From Bacteroidales bacterium (GTDB taxonomy: Bacteria > Bacteroidota > Bacteroidia > Bacteroidales > UBA1402): a stretch of 7,353 nucleotides of DNA. The notes beneath the pieces were generated by a model. That model did no database searches, was not told the DNA's origin, and saw nothing but the letters and a program-made list of their open reading frames with translations. Location of the stretch: NCBI GenBank assembly GCA_023230125.1, contig JALNXZ010000074.1:1-7353 (forward strand), given 5' to 3'. Positions within the stretch are counted from its first letter, which is position 1; the number at the start of each line of letters is the position of its first letter. Positions 1 through 5,991 of the stretch are shown one piece after another. Made by a program: the position numbers and the translations under genes.

Positions 1-59
1 CACTTGAAGCGGAAAGATATCTTTCAGCCAATAAATTATAGAAAATATTTGGGGCGAAG

Positions 60-91
60 TTTGCAGATTTAAAACAGTTTGCCTACTTTTG
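60..91 (+). promoter_or_regulatory. Bacteroidota-type promoter for rplU-rpmA
   Basis: TTTG at 60-63 and TACTTTTG at 84-91 match the -33 (TTTG) and -7 (TAnnTTTG) elements used by the primary sigma factor of Bacteroidota. The spacer is exactly 20 nt, within the usual 19-21. The predicted transcription start is near 96-99, which leaves a leader of about 75 nt before rplU. Every consensus base is present, so this is one of the better-supported regulatory calls here. The start point itself is inferred from spacing. Confidence 0.8.
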
Positions 92-101
92 CACCTCGAT
101 T

Positions 102-146
102 CGTCAAGGTCAACAAGCGGCACTGTCTATGGCATCCCACCTTACG
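102..146 (+). promoter_or_regulatory. Candidate structured 5' leader of the rplU operon
   Basis: CGTcAAGGT at 102-110 can pair with ACCTTACG at 139-146. This gives eight base pairs with one bulged C and encloses 28 nt. The stem begins a few bases after the predicted transcription start and closes about 26 nt before the rplU ATG, so it could influence translation. Ribosomal-protein operons are often controlled by binding of their own product to an mRNA leader, and L21 leaders are known in other phyla. That this hairpin acts that way is inference. No match to a named RNA family was established. Confidence 0.35.
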
Positions 147-173
147 GAGTATAACTTGAAAATAAAAAGTTAA
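129..173 (+). CDS. Possible 14-codon leader ORF overlapping rplU start
   Basis: An ATG at 129 opens a 14-codon frame (MASHLTEYNLKIKS) whose TAA at 171-173 overlaps the rplU ATG at 173-175 in a TAATG arrangement. Such overlaps typically allow translational coupling, where ribosomes finishing the first frame restart on the second. The start lies inside the loop of the leader hairpin at 102-146, so folding could affect it. No ribosome binding site is apparent, which is common in Bacteroidota. A frame this short arises easily by chance, and nothing shows that it is translated. Confidence 0.2.
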   Translation: MASHLTEYNLKIKS

Positions 174-484
174 TGTACGCAATTGTAGAAATCGCGGGAC
201 AACAATTCAAAGCTGAAGCTGGCAAAAGATTGTATGTACACCGCCTTGAAGCAGAACGTGGTTCTGTTGTAGAATTTGAAAAAGTATTGTTGATTGATGC
301 CGACGGTACGGTAAAAGTAGGTGCTCCTACTGTCGATGGTGCCAAAGTCGTTTGTGAAGTCCTTTCACATCTTAAAGGTGATAAAGTCATCATATTCAAG
401 AAAAAGCGCAGAAAAGGTTACAGAAAATGTAACGGTCACCGCCAGTATTTTACTGAATTGAAAATCAACGAAGTTTTAGCTTAA
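173..484 (+). CDS. rplU: 50S ribosomal protein L21
   Basis: Encodes L21, a 103-residue protein of the large ribosomal subunit that binds 23S rRNA. The whole product is collinear with bacterial L21. It starts MYAIVEIAGQQF, has the central VKVGAPTV segment at about residues 47-54, and carries the basic signature KKRRKGYRKCNGHRQ at 77-91. The cysteine at 86 sits where leucine is more usual in Bacteroides homologues, which is a minor difference. Length is normal. The ATG at 173 is chosen because the conserved N-terminus begins there. rpmA follows after 19 nt, the near-universal L21-L27 pairing. Expression probably starts from the promoter at 60-91, with possible leader control. Confidence 0.98.
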   Translation: MYAIVEIAGQQFKAEAGKRLYVHRLEAERGSVVEFEKVLLIDADGTVKVGAPTVDGAKVVCEVLSHLKGDKVIIFKKKRRKGYRKCNGHRQYFTELKINEVLA

Positions 485-503
485 TCCTTAAAATAAAAGA
501 ACA

Positions 504-773
504 ATGGCACATAAAAAAGGAGTCGGTAGTTCAAAGAACGGCCGCGAATCAGAAAGCAAGCGATTGGGCGTAAAAATATTTGGTGGCGAAGCCGCTAAAG
601 CCGGTAATATTTTAGTTCGTCAACGTGGTACAGTTCACCATCCGGGTGAAAACGTAGGCATAGGTAAAGACCACACATTATACGCATTGGTTAATGGAAC
701 TGTATCTTTCCGTCGTAAAAAAGAGGATCGTTCCTTTGTTTCAATTATTCCGTTCAACACAGAAGAACAATAA
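504..773 (+). CDS. rpmA: 50S ribosomal protein L27
   Basis: Encodes L27, an 89-residue large-subunit protein whose N-terminal tail reaches the peptidyl-transferase centre. The product starts directly with MAHKKGVGSSKNGRES, so it lacks the cleavable N-terminal extension found in Firmicutes L27. The family signature GNILVRQRGTVHHPG lies at residues 35-49 and is intact. It lies 19 nt downstream of rplU on the same strand and has no separate promoter that I can see, so the two are co-transcribed. The operon ends right after it at the hairpin 789-827. I recall serS often following rpmA in Bacteroides; here no further gene joins the unit. Confidence 0.98.
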   Translation: MAHKKGVGSSKNGRESESKRLGVKIFGGEAAKAGNILVRQRGTVHHPGENVGIGKDHTLYALVNGTVSFRRKKEDRSFVSIIPFNTEEQ

Positions 774-788
774 TCAGGAAATCATATA

Positions 789-827
789 AAACAGAAAAGC
801 CGCTCTTTTAAAGCGGCTTTTCTGTTT
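789..827. terminator. Bidirectional intrinsic terminator between rpmA and the flavodiiron gene
   Basis: A perfect inverted repeat runs from AAACAGAAAAGCCGCT (789-804) to AGCGGCTTTTCTGTTT (812-827), a 16-bp stem with a 7-nt loop. The GC-rich core is GCCGCT/AGCGGC, flanked by A-runs on one side and T-runs on the other, so a U-rich tail forms in transcripts from either strand. It lies between the convergent stops of rpmA (773) and the flavodiiron gene (843), so it can end both units. Confidence 0.92.
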
Positions 828-842
828 ATATATTAAGAGTTC

Positions 843-2036
843 TTATTTCAGAAGACCGGCAAACTGTTTGCCATATTCCACACTATTACTGACAACATTC
901 TCATCCGGCTTCCAATTTGCACTGATCGGAGGCATCACTATCTCAAATCCAGCCTCTTTCAACCCCTTCTCTATGGTTTTGGTGGAAACATCATGCCATC
1001 CGTAGCAACCAAAGGCCGCCGCCTTCTTGTTCCTGTATTTCATACCACTGATAAATTCCATCAAGCCGGCTATGGTATACAATACACCATTGTGAACCGT
1101 AGGAGAACCAATCATAATGGCTTTTGACTTGAAAATTTCCAACATCAAGTCACTGATTTCGGAAGAAGAAGCACTGAAAAGCTTGACATTGACCAAAGGA
1201 TCAGCTTCAGAAATACCTTTTACAATATTTTCAGCAATGGTTTGAGTTCCACCATACATTGTATCATAAATGATCGTAATCTGGTTTTCCTGATAAGCAT
1301 TGGCAAACTCGGCATATTTGTTTACAATCTGCATGGGATTATCGCGCCAAACGATACCATGACTGGTACAAATGCAATCGATGGAGATGTTCATTTGTAT
1401 GATTTCTTCCAGTTTCCTGGCAACCAAGTGACTGAAAGGCTGAACAATGTTGGCATAATATTTATAGGTTTCAGACCACAATTCACCTTGATCCACCAAA
1501 TCATTGAACAATAGTTCAGAGCAATAATGCTGACCAAAAGCGTCGTTGCTAAATAAGATATGATCACCGGTCAGAAAGCAAAACATACTATCCGGCCAAT
1601 GGATCATGGCAGCTTGAATAAAAATAAGTTCTTTTCCGTTCCCCACCGAAATACGGTCTCCCGTTTTAACAGGTACAAAGTTCCAATCCTCGTGATAATG
1701 TCCTTTCAGCGATTTAATCCCGTTTTCCGTACAATAAATGGGAGTATTGGGTATCAACTTCATCAATTCGGGCAGAGCACCACTATGATCGGGTTCCCCA
1801 TGATTTGCAACAATATAATCAATCTTGTTGATATCCAACTCTTTAGCCAAATTGTGTACAAATTCAGAAGAAAAAGGCTGATATACCGTATCAATCAATA
1901 CAATTTTTTCCTCCTTGATTAAATAAGAATTGTAAGAAGAACCCTTATCCGTAGAAAATTCTGAACCATGAAAATGACGTAAATCCCAATGATTCTTACC
2001 AACCCAATACACATTATTTTTAATATGTTTTTTCAT
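843..2036 (-). CDS. Class A flavodiiron protein (O2/NO reductase)
   Basis: A soluble flavodiiron protein (FprA/ROO family) of 397 residues, the usual size for class A. These enzymes reduce O2 to water and/or NO to N2O, normally with electrons from rubredoxin. Residues 1-250 form a metallo-beta-lactamase-like domain with a complete diiron ligand set: H79-x-E81-x-D83-H84, H146, D165 and H226. The spacings (61, 18 and 60 residues between the later ligands) are typical of the family. Residues 253-397 form a flavodoxin domain with the FMN phosphate loop DTMYGGTQTIA at 258-268. There is no C-terminal rubredoxin or flavin-reductase domain, so the electron donor must be encoded elsewhere. The gene follows the hybrid kinase on the same strand after 132 nt. 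Substrate preference between O2 and NO cannot be read from the sequence. Confidence 0.93.
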   Translation of the reverse strand: MKKHIKNNVYWVGKNHWDLRHFHGSEFSTDKGSSYNSYLIKEEKIVLIDTVYQPFSSEFVHNLAKELDINKIDYIVANHGEPDHSGALPELMKLIPNTPIYCTENGIKSLKGHYHEDWNFVPVKTGDRISVGNGKELIFIQAAMIHWPDSMFCFLTGDHILFSNDAFGQHYCSELLFNDLVDQGELWSETYKYYANIVQPFSHLVARKLEEIIQMNISIDCICTSHGIVWRDNPMQIVNKYAEFANAYQENQITIIYDTMYGGTQTIAENIVKGISEADPLVNVKLFSASSSEISDLMLEIFKSKAIMIGSPTVHNGVLYTIAGLMEFISGMKYRNKKAAAFGCYGWHDVSTKTIEKGLKEAGFEIVMPPISANWKPDENVVSNSVEYGKQFAGLLK

Positions 2037-2168
2037 TTCATTATTTTTTTAATTTAACATTTAGGTATTCGATGTAACTCGCATGTCTGATTTCTACAAT
2101 CCTGAAAACTGTTTAAGAGGATAAAATTATCATTAAAATCAATTCAATCAACACTGTATAATAAGTAT
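2037..2168 (-). other. Kinase-flavodiiron intergenic region with no clear terminator
   Basis: This 132-nt AT-rich gap separates the kinase stop from the flavodiiron start. I see no GC-rich hairpin with a U-run that would end the kinase transcript. It contains a short inverted repeat, GATAA-AA-TTATC (2120-2131), and two ATCAA direct repeats (2138-2142 and 2147-2151). Neither matches a regulator site I can name with confidence. The only promoter-like pair (ATTG at 2100-2097, TACATCGA at 2076-2069, 20-nt spacer) is too poor to call. Read-through from the kinase gene is therefore plausible, but an unrecognised regulated promoter is equally possible. Confidence 0.3.
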
Positions 2169-5100
2169 CTATTTTTTTCCGGCGTATTTTTCAATGACGG
2201 CAATTAACTGATCTTTTCTAACAGGCTTTGTCAAGTACTCATTACAGCCAGATTCAAACATTCTTTCACGATCACTCTGAAGAGCATAAGCTGACAGAGC
2301 TATAATAGGGGTATCATTGTCAAAAAGTCTTATTTTTTGAGTCGTAACACATCCATCCATATCCGGCAACCTGATATCCATCAGGATGACGTCAAAACAA
2401 GCTTTCCGACGACAGAGTTCAATAGAGTCAAGGCCTGTGACAGTATGCCATACCTTATGATTCTCTTTGGTCAGAATCACATTGATATATTCAAAATTAG
2501 CCGGATCATCTTCTACAACCAGTATATTTAAAGATGCCTTTTCAGGCTTTTCCATTTTATAACGAACCGGGACAGTTTGAATAGATTTATCATGTGGATA
2601 ATCGAGAGGTATTTTGAAATAGAAAGTACTGCCGTGATGCAGCTTACTTTCTACCCAGATTCTTCCGCCAAGCATTTCAACATAAGCTTTCGATATGGAT
2701 AAACCGAGCCCTGAACCTTCATAAGTTCTGGTGGTTGAGGCATCGGCCTGAATAAATCTGTCAAAAATGGCCTGATATTTATCTTCAGGTATGCCGATGC
2801 CGGTATCTTTGACATAAAATACGACATCCTCAGGATGACGGTCACATCCAAATTCAACATATCCGCTTTTGGTATATTTAAGGGCATTATTAATCAAATT
2901 GCTTATGACAGAATAAATCTTATTTCTGTCTGTTTTGATAAAAGATTGATCGGGAGATATCGGGGTTGGCAAATTGAATATTAAACCTTTATTTTCAGCT
3001 TCGAGTCTGAAAAGGTTGTAAAAATAGGTATTCATCTCGTTGATATCCAAATCCTGAAAATCAAGTGATATTTGCCTGGTCTCAATTTTGGAGATGTCAA
3101 TGATATCACGGATTGTACTAATAAGCCTTTCCCCTCCTTCTTTCACAATGTTGATGTATTCATCTTTTTCCTTTCCAGTCAGATTGGGCTCCTGCAAAAG
3201 TGAAATAAAGCCCAGGATACTATTCATTGGGGTTCTGATTTCATGGCTCATGTTAGCTAAGAAAGTTGATTTTAGTTGATCACTTTCTTCGGCTTTCTCC
3301 TTAGCTATCAGGAGCTCTTCCTGATTCTTTTTCCGTGCGTATACAGAACCAATCGTACTGGAGGCGGTAGTCAGCAATCGTTCTTCTGTTGAAGACCATT
3401 TTCTCTCCGCCTTACAATCATCAAAGCCTATGAATCCCCAAAGTTTTTTTTCTATAAAAACCGGTATGACAAGAATTGATTTAATATTCTGCGATTCAAG
3501 GATTTTTCTTTCGTTTATACCAAATTCATTGGTATTGCCTATACAATTTTGTCCCTGAGCAAGCCAATCTATCAAATCTGGAAATTGTGTCAGAAACAGA
3601 GCATTGTCAATATTCCGGTTTTCGACCTGTGTTTCCACAGAGTCATCAGTCCATTCATAAATCAGATGTGGCAATGGAGCATGATTATCAGAAAGAAAAT
3701 CAATCTTGATAATATAGATTCTGTTTATATCCATCGCTTTACCAATCAAGTCAAGACAACTGTGAATATGATCATTGACGTCCTCTCCCGCGACCAACAA
3801 ATAGGTTGCATTGGTAATGGCATTGAGAAGTTTATCTCTTTTATTGATTTCATTCATGGCCTGTTTCTGGATGGTAACATCCCTGGCACTTCCAACCACA
3901 CCAATCATGTCTCCTTTCTCATTAAAGATGGGAGCTTTACGGACATCAATCGAAAGATATTCACCATTTACATTACCGAAATCTTCAAAATGTTCCGGTT
4001 TTCCTGTCCGAATAACCCTTTCATCAGAACTCTCACTCTTGATGTTCAAATTCTTATGCCACTCAGCAAGACGATCAGGATGATTTCTTTTTTCTCGCTC
4101 CATAAAATACATTTCAGACTTTCCGATAGGTTCTTCGGTGTCAACAGCTTTTAAATAATCATCACAAATGGCCTTGTTAACAAAAATAAAATGACGGTTG
4201 AGATCCTTGGCCCAGAGCATATCTGACATATTATCCACCATCAGACGGAAAAGATTATACATACTCTTGTATCGTTCCTCACCAGCACGGATTTTCATCT
4301 CTTTGGATATCTGCTCAGTTACATCCCTAATCACAACAAGCCTGCTACCAACCTCACCCTTGATCATCTGCTTCGAAATCCGTAGCGTTTTTGTATCCTT
4401 TTCAGATTTCAATTCAAACTGTTCGTAAGATTCGGTAGAAATCACCGCATTCAGTAACGACCGATCAGTCACATTGGTCTCATCTAGAGGTTCTCCCAAT
4501 AGACTTTTATTCAGGGAGCCCAAATATTCGCAAGCAGCAGCATTGACATCCTGTACCCTATTCTTTTCATCAAGAGCAATAATACCGTCTTGCAATGTCT
4601 CAACCAGCGTTTCCCTAGCTATAGGCACCAAATCCAGAAAATTAACCTTTAACATGGCATAGACTAAAAGGAAGCCACTTATCAGCGTAGTTGCCGGTGA
4701 GATATCAAAGCCAATTATCGGATTCCCATTTGTTACATATAGAAGACCACCAATCCATGGACACATCCCTGCAACAAAAATCACCAAACCTTGTTTACGG
4801 AATTTTTTCTTTTGCCAAAAGATATATTTAAACAAAGCAATGGTGGCAACAATGAGCAAAATGTAATCATAAGCCATATACCCTAACCAAAACCATATTC
4901 CGTGATGAAATTCCATCAGGTTGGTCTTAGGAGAAATGGGCGAAAATCCACTCCAAATGAGGTGATGCTTCTCATTTGTCAATGCAAGAATCAGTGTAAC
5001 AAAAGGCAAAAAGTATAAGAAGAGCTTTTTTCTGATGGTTATGGCATTGTCATGTCCTGTAAAGCGCATGATAAAAACAAAATAAAGAACAGGGACTGAC

Positions 5101-5321
5101 ACCGCTCCGACATAGGAAATCTTAGTCCAGAAAATCTTGCCTTCAACCGTAGCAGATGCAACCTCAAAAGCTATAAGAAAGGCATAAATACCTATTAAAA
5201 ACATGAGGTTACTGATCTCAACAGCCCCATGAACATTCTTTCGTTTCCATGCCAGATATGAAACAAAAAATGACAAAAATGATGTAGCTAAAAATAGGTG
5301 GAAAAAAATCGTAAAATGCAT
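2169..5321 (-). CDS. 7TM hybrid histidine kinase with PAS, PAS, GAF and receiver domains
   Basis: A 1050-residue membrane sensor kinase. Residues 1-225 hold seven hydrophobic helices (about 5-25, 36-55, 66-87, 98-115, 142-168, 178-197 and 206-225), resembling the 7TM histidine-kinase sensor region. Two PAS domains follow (about 235-335 and 358-488), then a GAF domain (about 496-665). The HisKA helix carries the phospho-accepting H693 in SHEIRTPMN. The ATPase domain has the N box NLINNA (808-813), D839 in DTGIGIP, the F box FDRF (853-856) and GSGLGL (869-874). A C-terminal receiver has acidic residues E937 and D938, phospho-acceptor D982, S1010 and K1032. All catalytic residues are present, so it should be active. 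There is no DNA-binding output domain, unlike Bacteroides one-component hybrids with an AraC module, so phosphate must pass to an HPt or regulator outside the window. The ATG at 5321 immediately precedes the first helix. The signal sensed is unknown. Confidence 0.93.
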   Translation of the reverse strand: MHFTIFFHLFLATSFLSFFVSYLAWKRKNVHGAVEISNLMFLIGIYAFLIAFEVASATVEGKIFWTKISYVGAVSVPVLYFVFIMRFTGHDNAITIRKKLFLYFLPFVTLILALTNEKHHLIWSGFSPISPKTNLMEFHHGIWFWLGYMAYDYILLIVATIALFKYIFWQKKKFRKQGLVIFVAGMCPWIGGLLYVTNGNPIIGFDISPATTLISGFLLVYAMLKVNFLDLVPIARETLVETLQDGIIALDEKNRVQDVNAAACEYLGSLNKSLLGEPLDETNVTDRSLLNAVISTESYEQFELKSEKDTKTLRISKQMIKGEVGSRLVVIRDVTEQISKEMKIRAGEERYKSMYNLFRLMVDNMSDMLWAKDLNRHFIFVNKAICDDYLKAVDTEEPIGKSEMYFMEREKRNHPDRLAEWHKNLNIKSESSDERVIRTGKPEHFEDFGNVNGEYLSIDVRKAPIFNEKGDMIGVVGSARDVTIQKQAMNEINKRDKLLNAITNATYLLVAGEDVNDHIHSCLDLIGKAMDINRIYIIKIDFLSDNHAPLPHLIYEWTDDSVETQVENRNIDNALFLTQFPDLIDWLAQGQNCIGNTNEFGINERKILESQNIKSILVIPVFIEKKLWGFIGFDDCKAERKWSSTEERLLTTASSTIGSVYARKKNQEELLIAKEKAEESDQLKSTFLANMSHEIRTPMNSILGFISLLQEPNLTGKEKDEYINIVKEGGERLISTIRDIIDISKIETRQISLDFQDLDINEMNTYFYNLFRLEAENKGLIFNLPTPISPDQSFIKTDRNKIYSVISNLINNALKYTKSGYVEFGCDRHPEDVVFYVKDTGIGIPEDKYQAIFDRFIQADASTTRTYEGSGLGLSISKAYVEMLGGRIWVESKLHHGSTFYFKIPLDYPHDKSIQTVPVRYKMEKPEKASLNILVVEDDPANFEYINVILTKENHKVWHTVTGLDSIELCRRKACFDVILMDIRLPDMDGCVTTQKIRLFDNDTPIIALSAYALQSDRERMFESGCNEYLTKPVRKDQLIAVIEKYAGKK

Positions 5322-5375
5322 AATCTATACTTATCCTATTTAGAGAAGACTACAATACCTTTTTGATCCTCAAAT

Positions 5376-5810
5376 TCATTTATTTCTGTACTGTTCCGGT
5401 GTGATTGATACCTTAGTGACAAAATTGCCGGTTCTGTCTTTATAATGACAAGCAATGGTCACATTGTTTTCAAGATAAGGCTTCAATTCCGGATTTTGTT
5501 TGACAGAGTACAAAATTGATTGTTCCAGATTAGCATGGAAATTGATGATATCCATGGAATCCTTCAAGACGTTGACCATTGTGTAATCATATTGCAATGT
5601 CAAATGCTGAGGTATGCATGCACTATCAAGTCTTGTATCCTGATCAATCATGACAGGACAAGACCTGTTTATCTCATGAACCTTGTTTAACAATACTTTA
5701 TTATAAGAAGAATCGATAAACAGATGCTTCATCAAAATGATGGCAAAAACGCCTATAACCAATACAAAGATTGGTATAATTCTATTATTCTGTGCTTTAT
5801 CTTTCTCCAC
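5376..5810 (-). CDS. Small single-pass membrane protein, function unknown
   Basis: A 144-residue protein I cannot assign to a named family. A short charged N-terminus is followed by one hydrophobic helix at about residues 11-31, then a mainly polar domain predicted to lie outside the cytoplasmic membrane. It has three cysteines there (C51, C65, C121). The region around NRSCPVMIDQDTRLDSA (48-64) and the closing VTKVSITPEQY (131-141) resemble, from memory, a recurring uncharacterised family of small membrane proteins; I could not check this. The start is GTG at 5810: the in-frame stop lies only eight codons upstream, and the next ATG (codon 27) would cut through the helix. It precedes the kinase gene by 54 nt on the same strand with no terminator between them, so co-transcription is likely. 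A role as accessory to the kinase is only inference. Confidence 0.75.
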   Translation of the reverse strand: MEKDKAQNNRIIPIFVLVIGVFAIILMKHLFIDSSYNKVLLNKVHEINRSCPVMIDQDTRLDSACIPQHLTLQYDYTMVNVLKDSMDIINFHANLEQSILYSVKQNPELKPYLENNVTIACHYKDRTGNFVTKVSITPEQYRNK

Positions 5811-5864
5811 AAAAAGCAGTTCTGATACTATTCAACGTGAAAGGTCTGATTGATTTAATGGATA

Positions 5865-5896
5865 CAAACTTTGCGAAAAAAAATCGCTTTAACAAA
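5865..5896 (-). promoter_or_regulatory. Candidate Bacteroidota promoter for the small protein-kinase-flavodiiron unit
   Basis: Read on the minus strand, TTTG (5896-5893) is followed after exactly 20 nt by AAAGTTTG (5872-5865). The second element matches TAnnTTTG at all but the first base. The predicted start near 5858 leaves a leader of about 48 nt before the GTG at 5810. The spacer contains a small inverted repeat, GCGA/TCGC at 5887-5884 and 5876-5873 around a seven-base T run, which could be an operator or chance. No equally good promoter was found directly before the kinase or flavodiiron genes. Confidence 0.45.
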
Positions 5897-5934
5897 TATT
5901 TGGGGACATTCTTTCCGAATCATTTAAAAGGAAA

Positions 5935-5967
5935 AAGCCCCCGATACCACTTTGGTACCGAGGGCTT
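5935..5967 (-). terminator. Intrinsic terminator of the RND permease gene
   Basis: On the minus-strand transcript AAGCCCUCGGUACC pairs with GGUAUCGGGGGCUU to give a continuous 14-bp stem including two G-U pairs. It is closed by the loop AAAGU and followed by UUUCCUUUU. It begins 24 nt after the RND stop codon. On the + strand the same two positions are C-A mismatches and no U-run follows, so the element works in the minus direction only. It also separates the RND gene from the downstream promoter at 5865-5896. Confidence 0.88.
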
Positions 5968-5991
5968 CTCCACTCCAAAAAAACACTCCAT

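Noticed and set aside
12..25. Perfect 14-bp palindrome GAAAGATATCTTTC
   Set aside because: A palindrome of this length is expected about once in every two windows of this size by chance. It has no following T-run and no link to the promoter at 60-91.
3..41. Open frame from the left edge (ends in LSANKL then TAG), possible tail of an upstream gene
   Set aside because: Only 12 codons are visible, and another + strand frame is also open, to a TAA at 70-72. Too short to support a gene.
1560..1922. 120-codon open frame on the + strand
   Set aside because: It is antisense to the diiron domain of the flavodiiron protein, whose ligands are all present on the minus strand.
2069..2100. Promoter-like pair upstream of the flavodiiron gene (ATTG, 20 nt, TACATCGA)
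   Set aside because: The spacing is right, but the -7 box matches only three of six consensus positions and the -33 box three of four.
2169..2180. Run of seven A at the 3' end of the kinase gene as a frameshift site
   Set aside because: It lies directly before the stop codon, after a complete receiver domain. Slippage would change only the last residues.
3549..4154. 201-codon open frame on the + strand
   Set aside because: It lies wholly antisense to the PAS and GAF part of the hybrid kinase, whose domains and catalytic motifs are clear. Its translation shows no recognisable domain.
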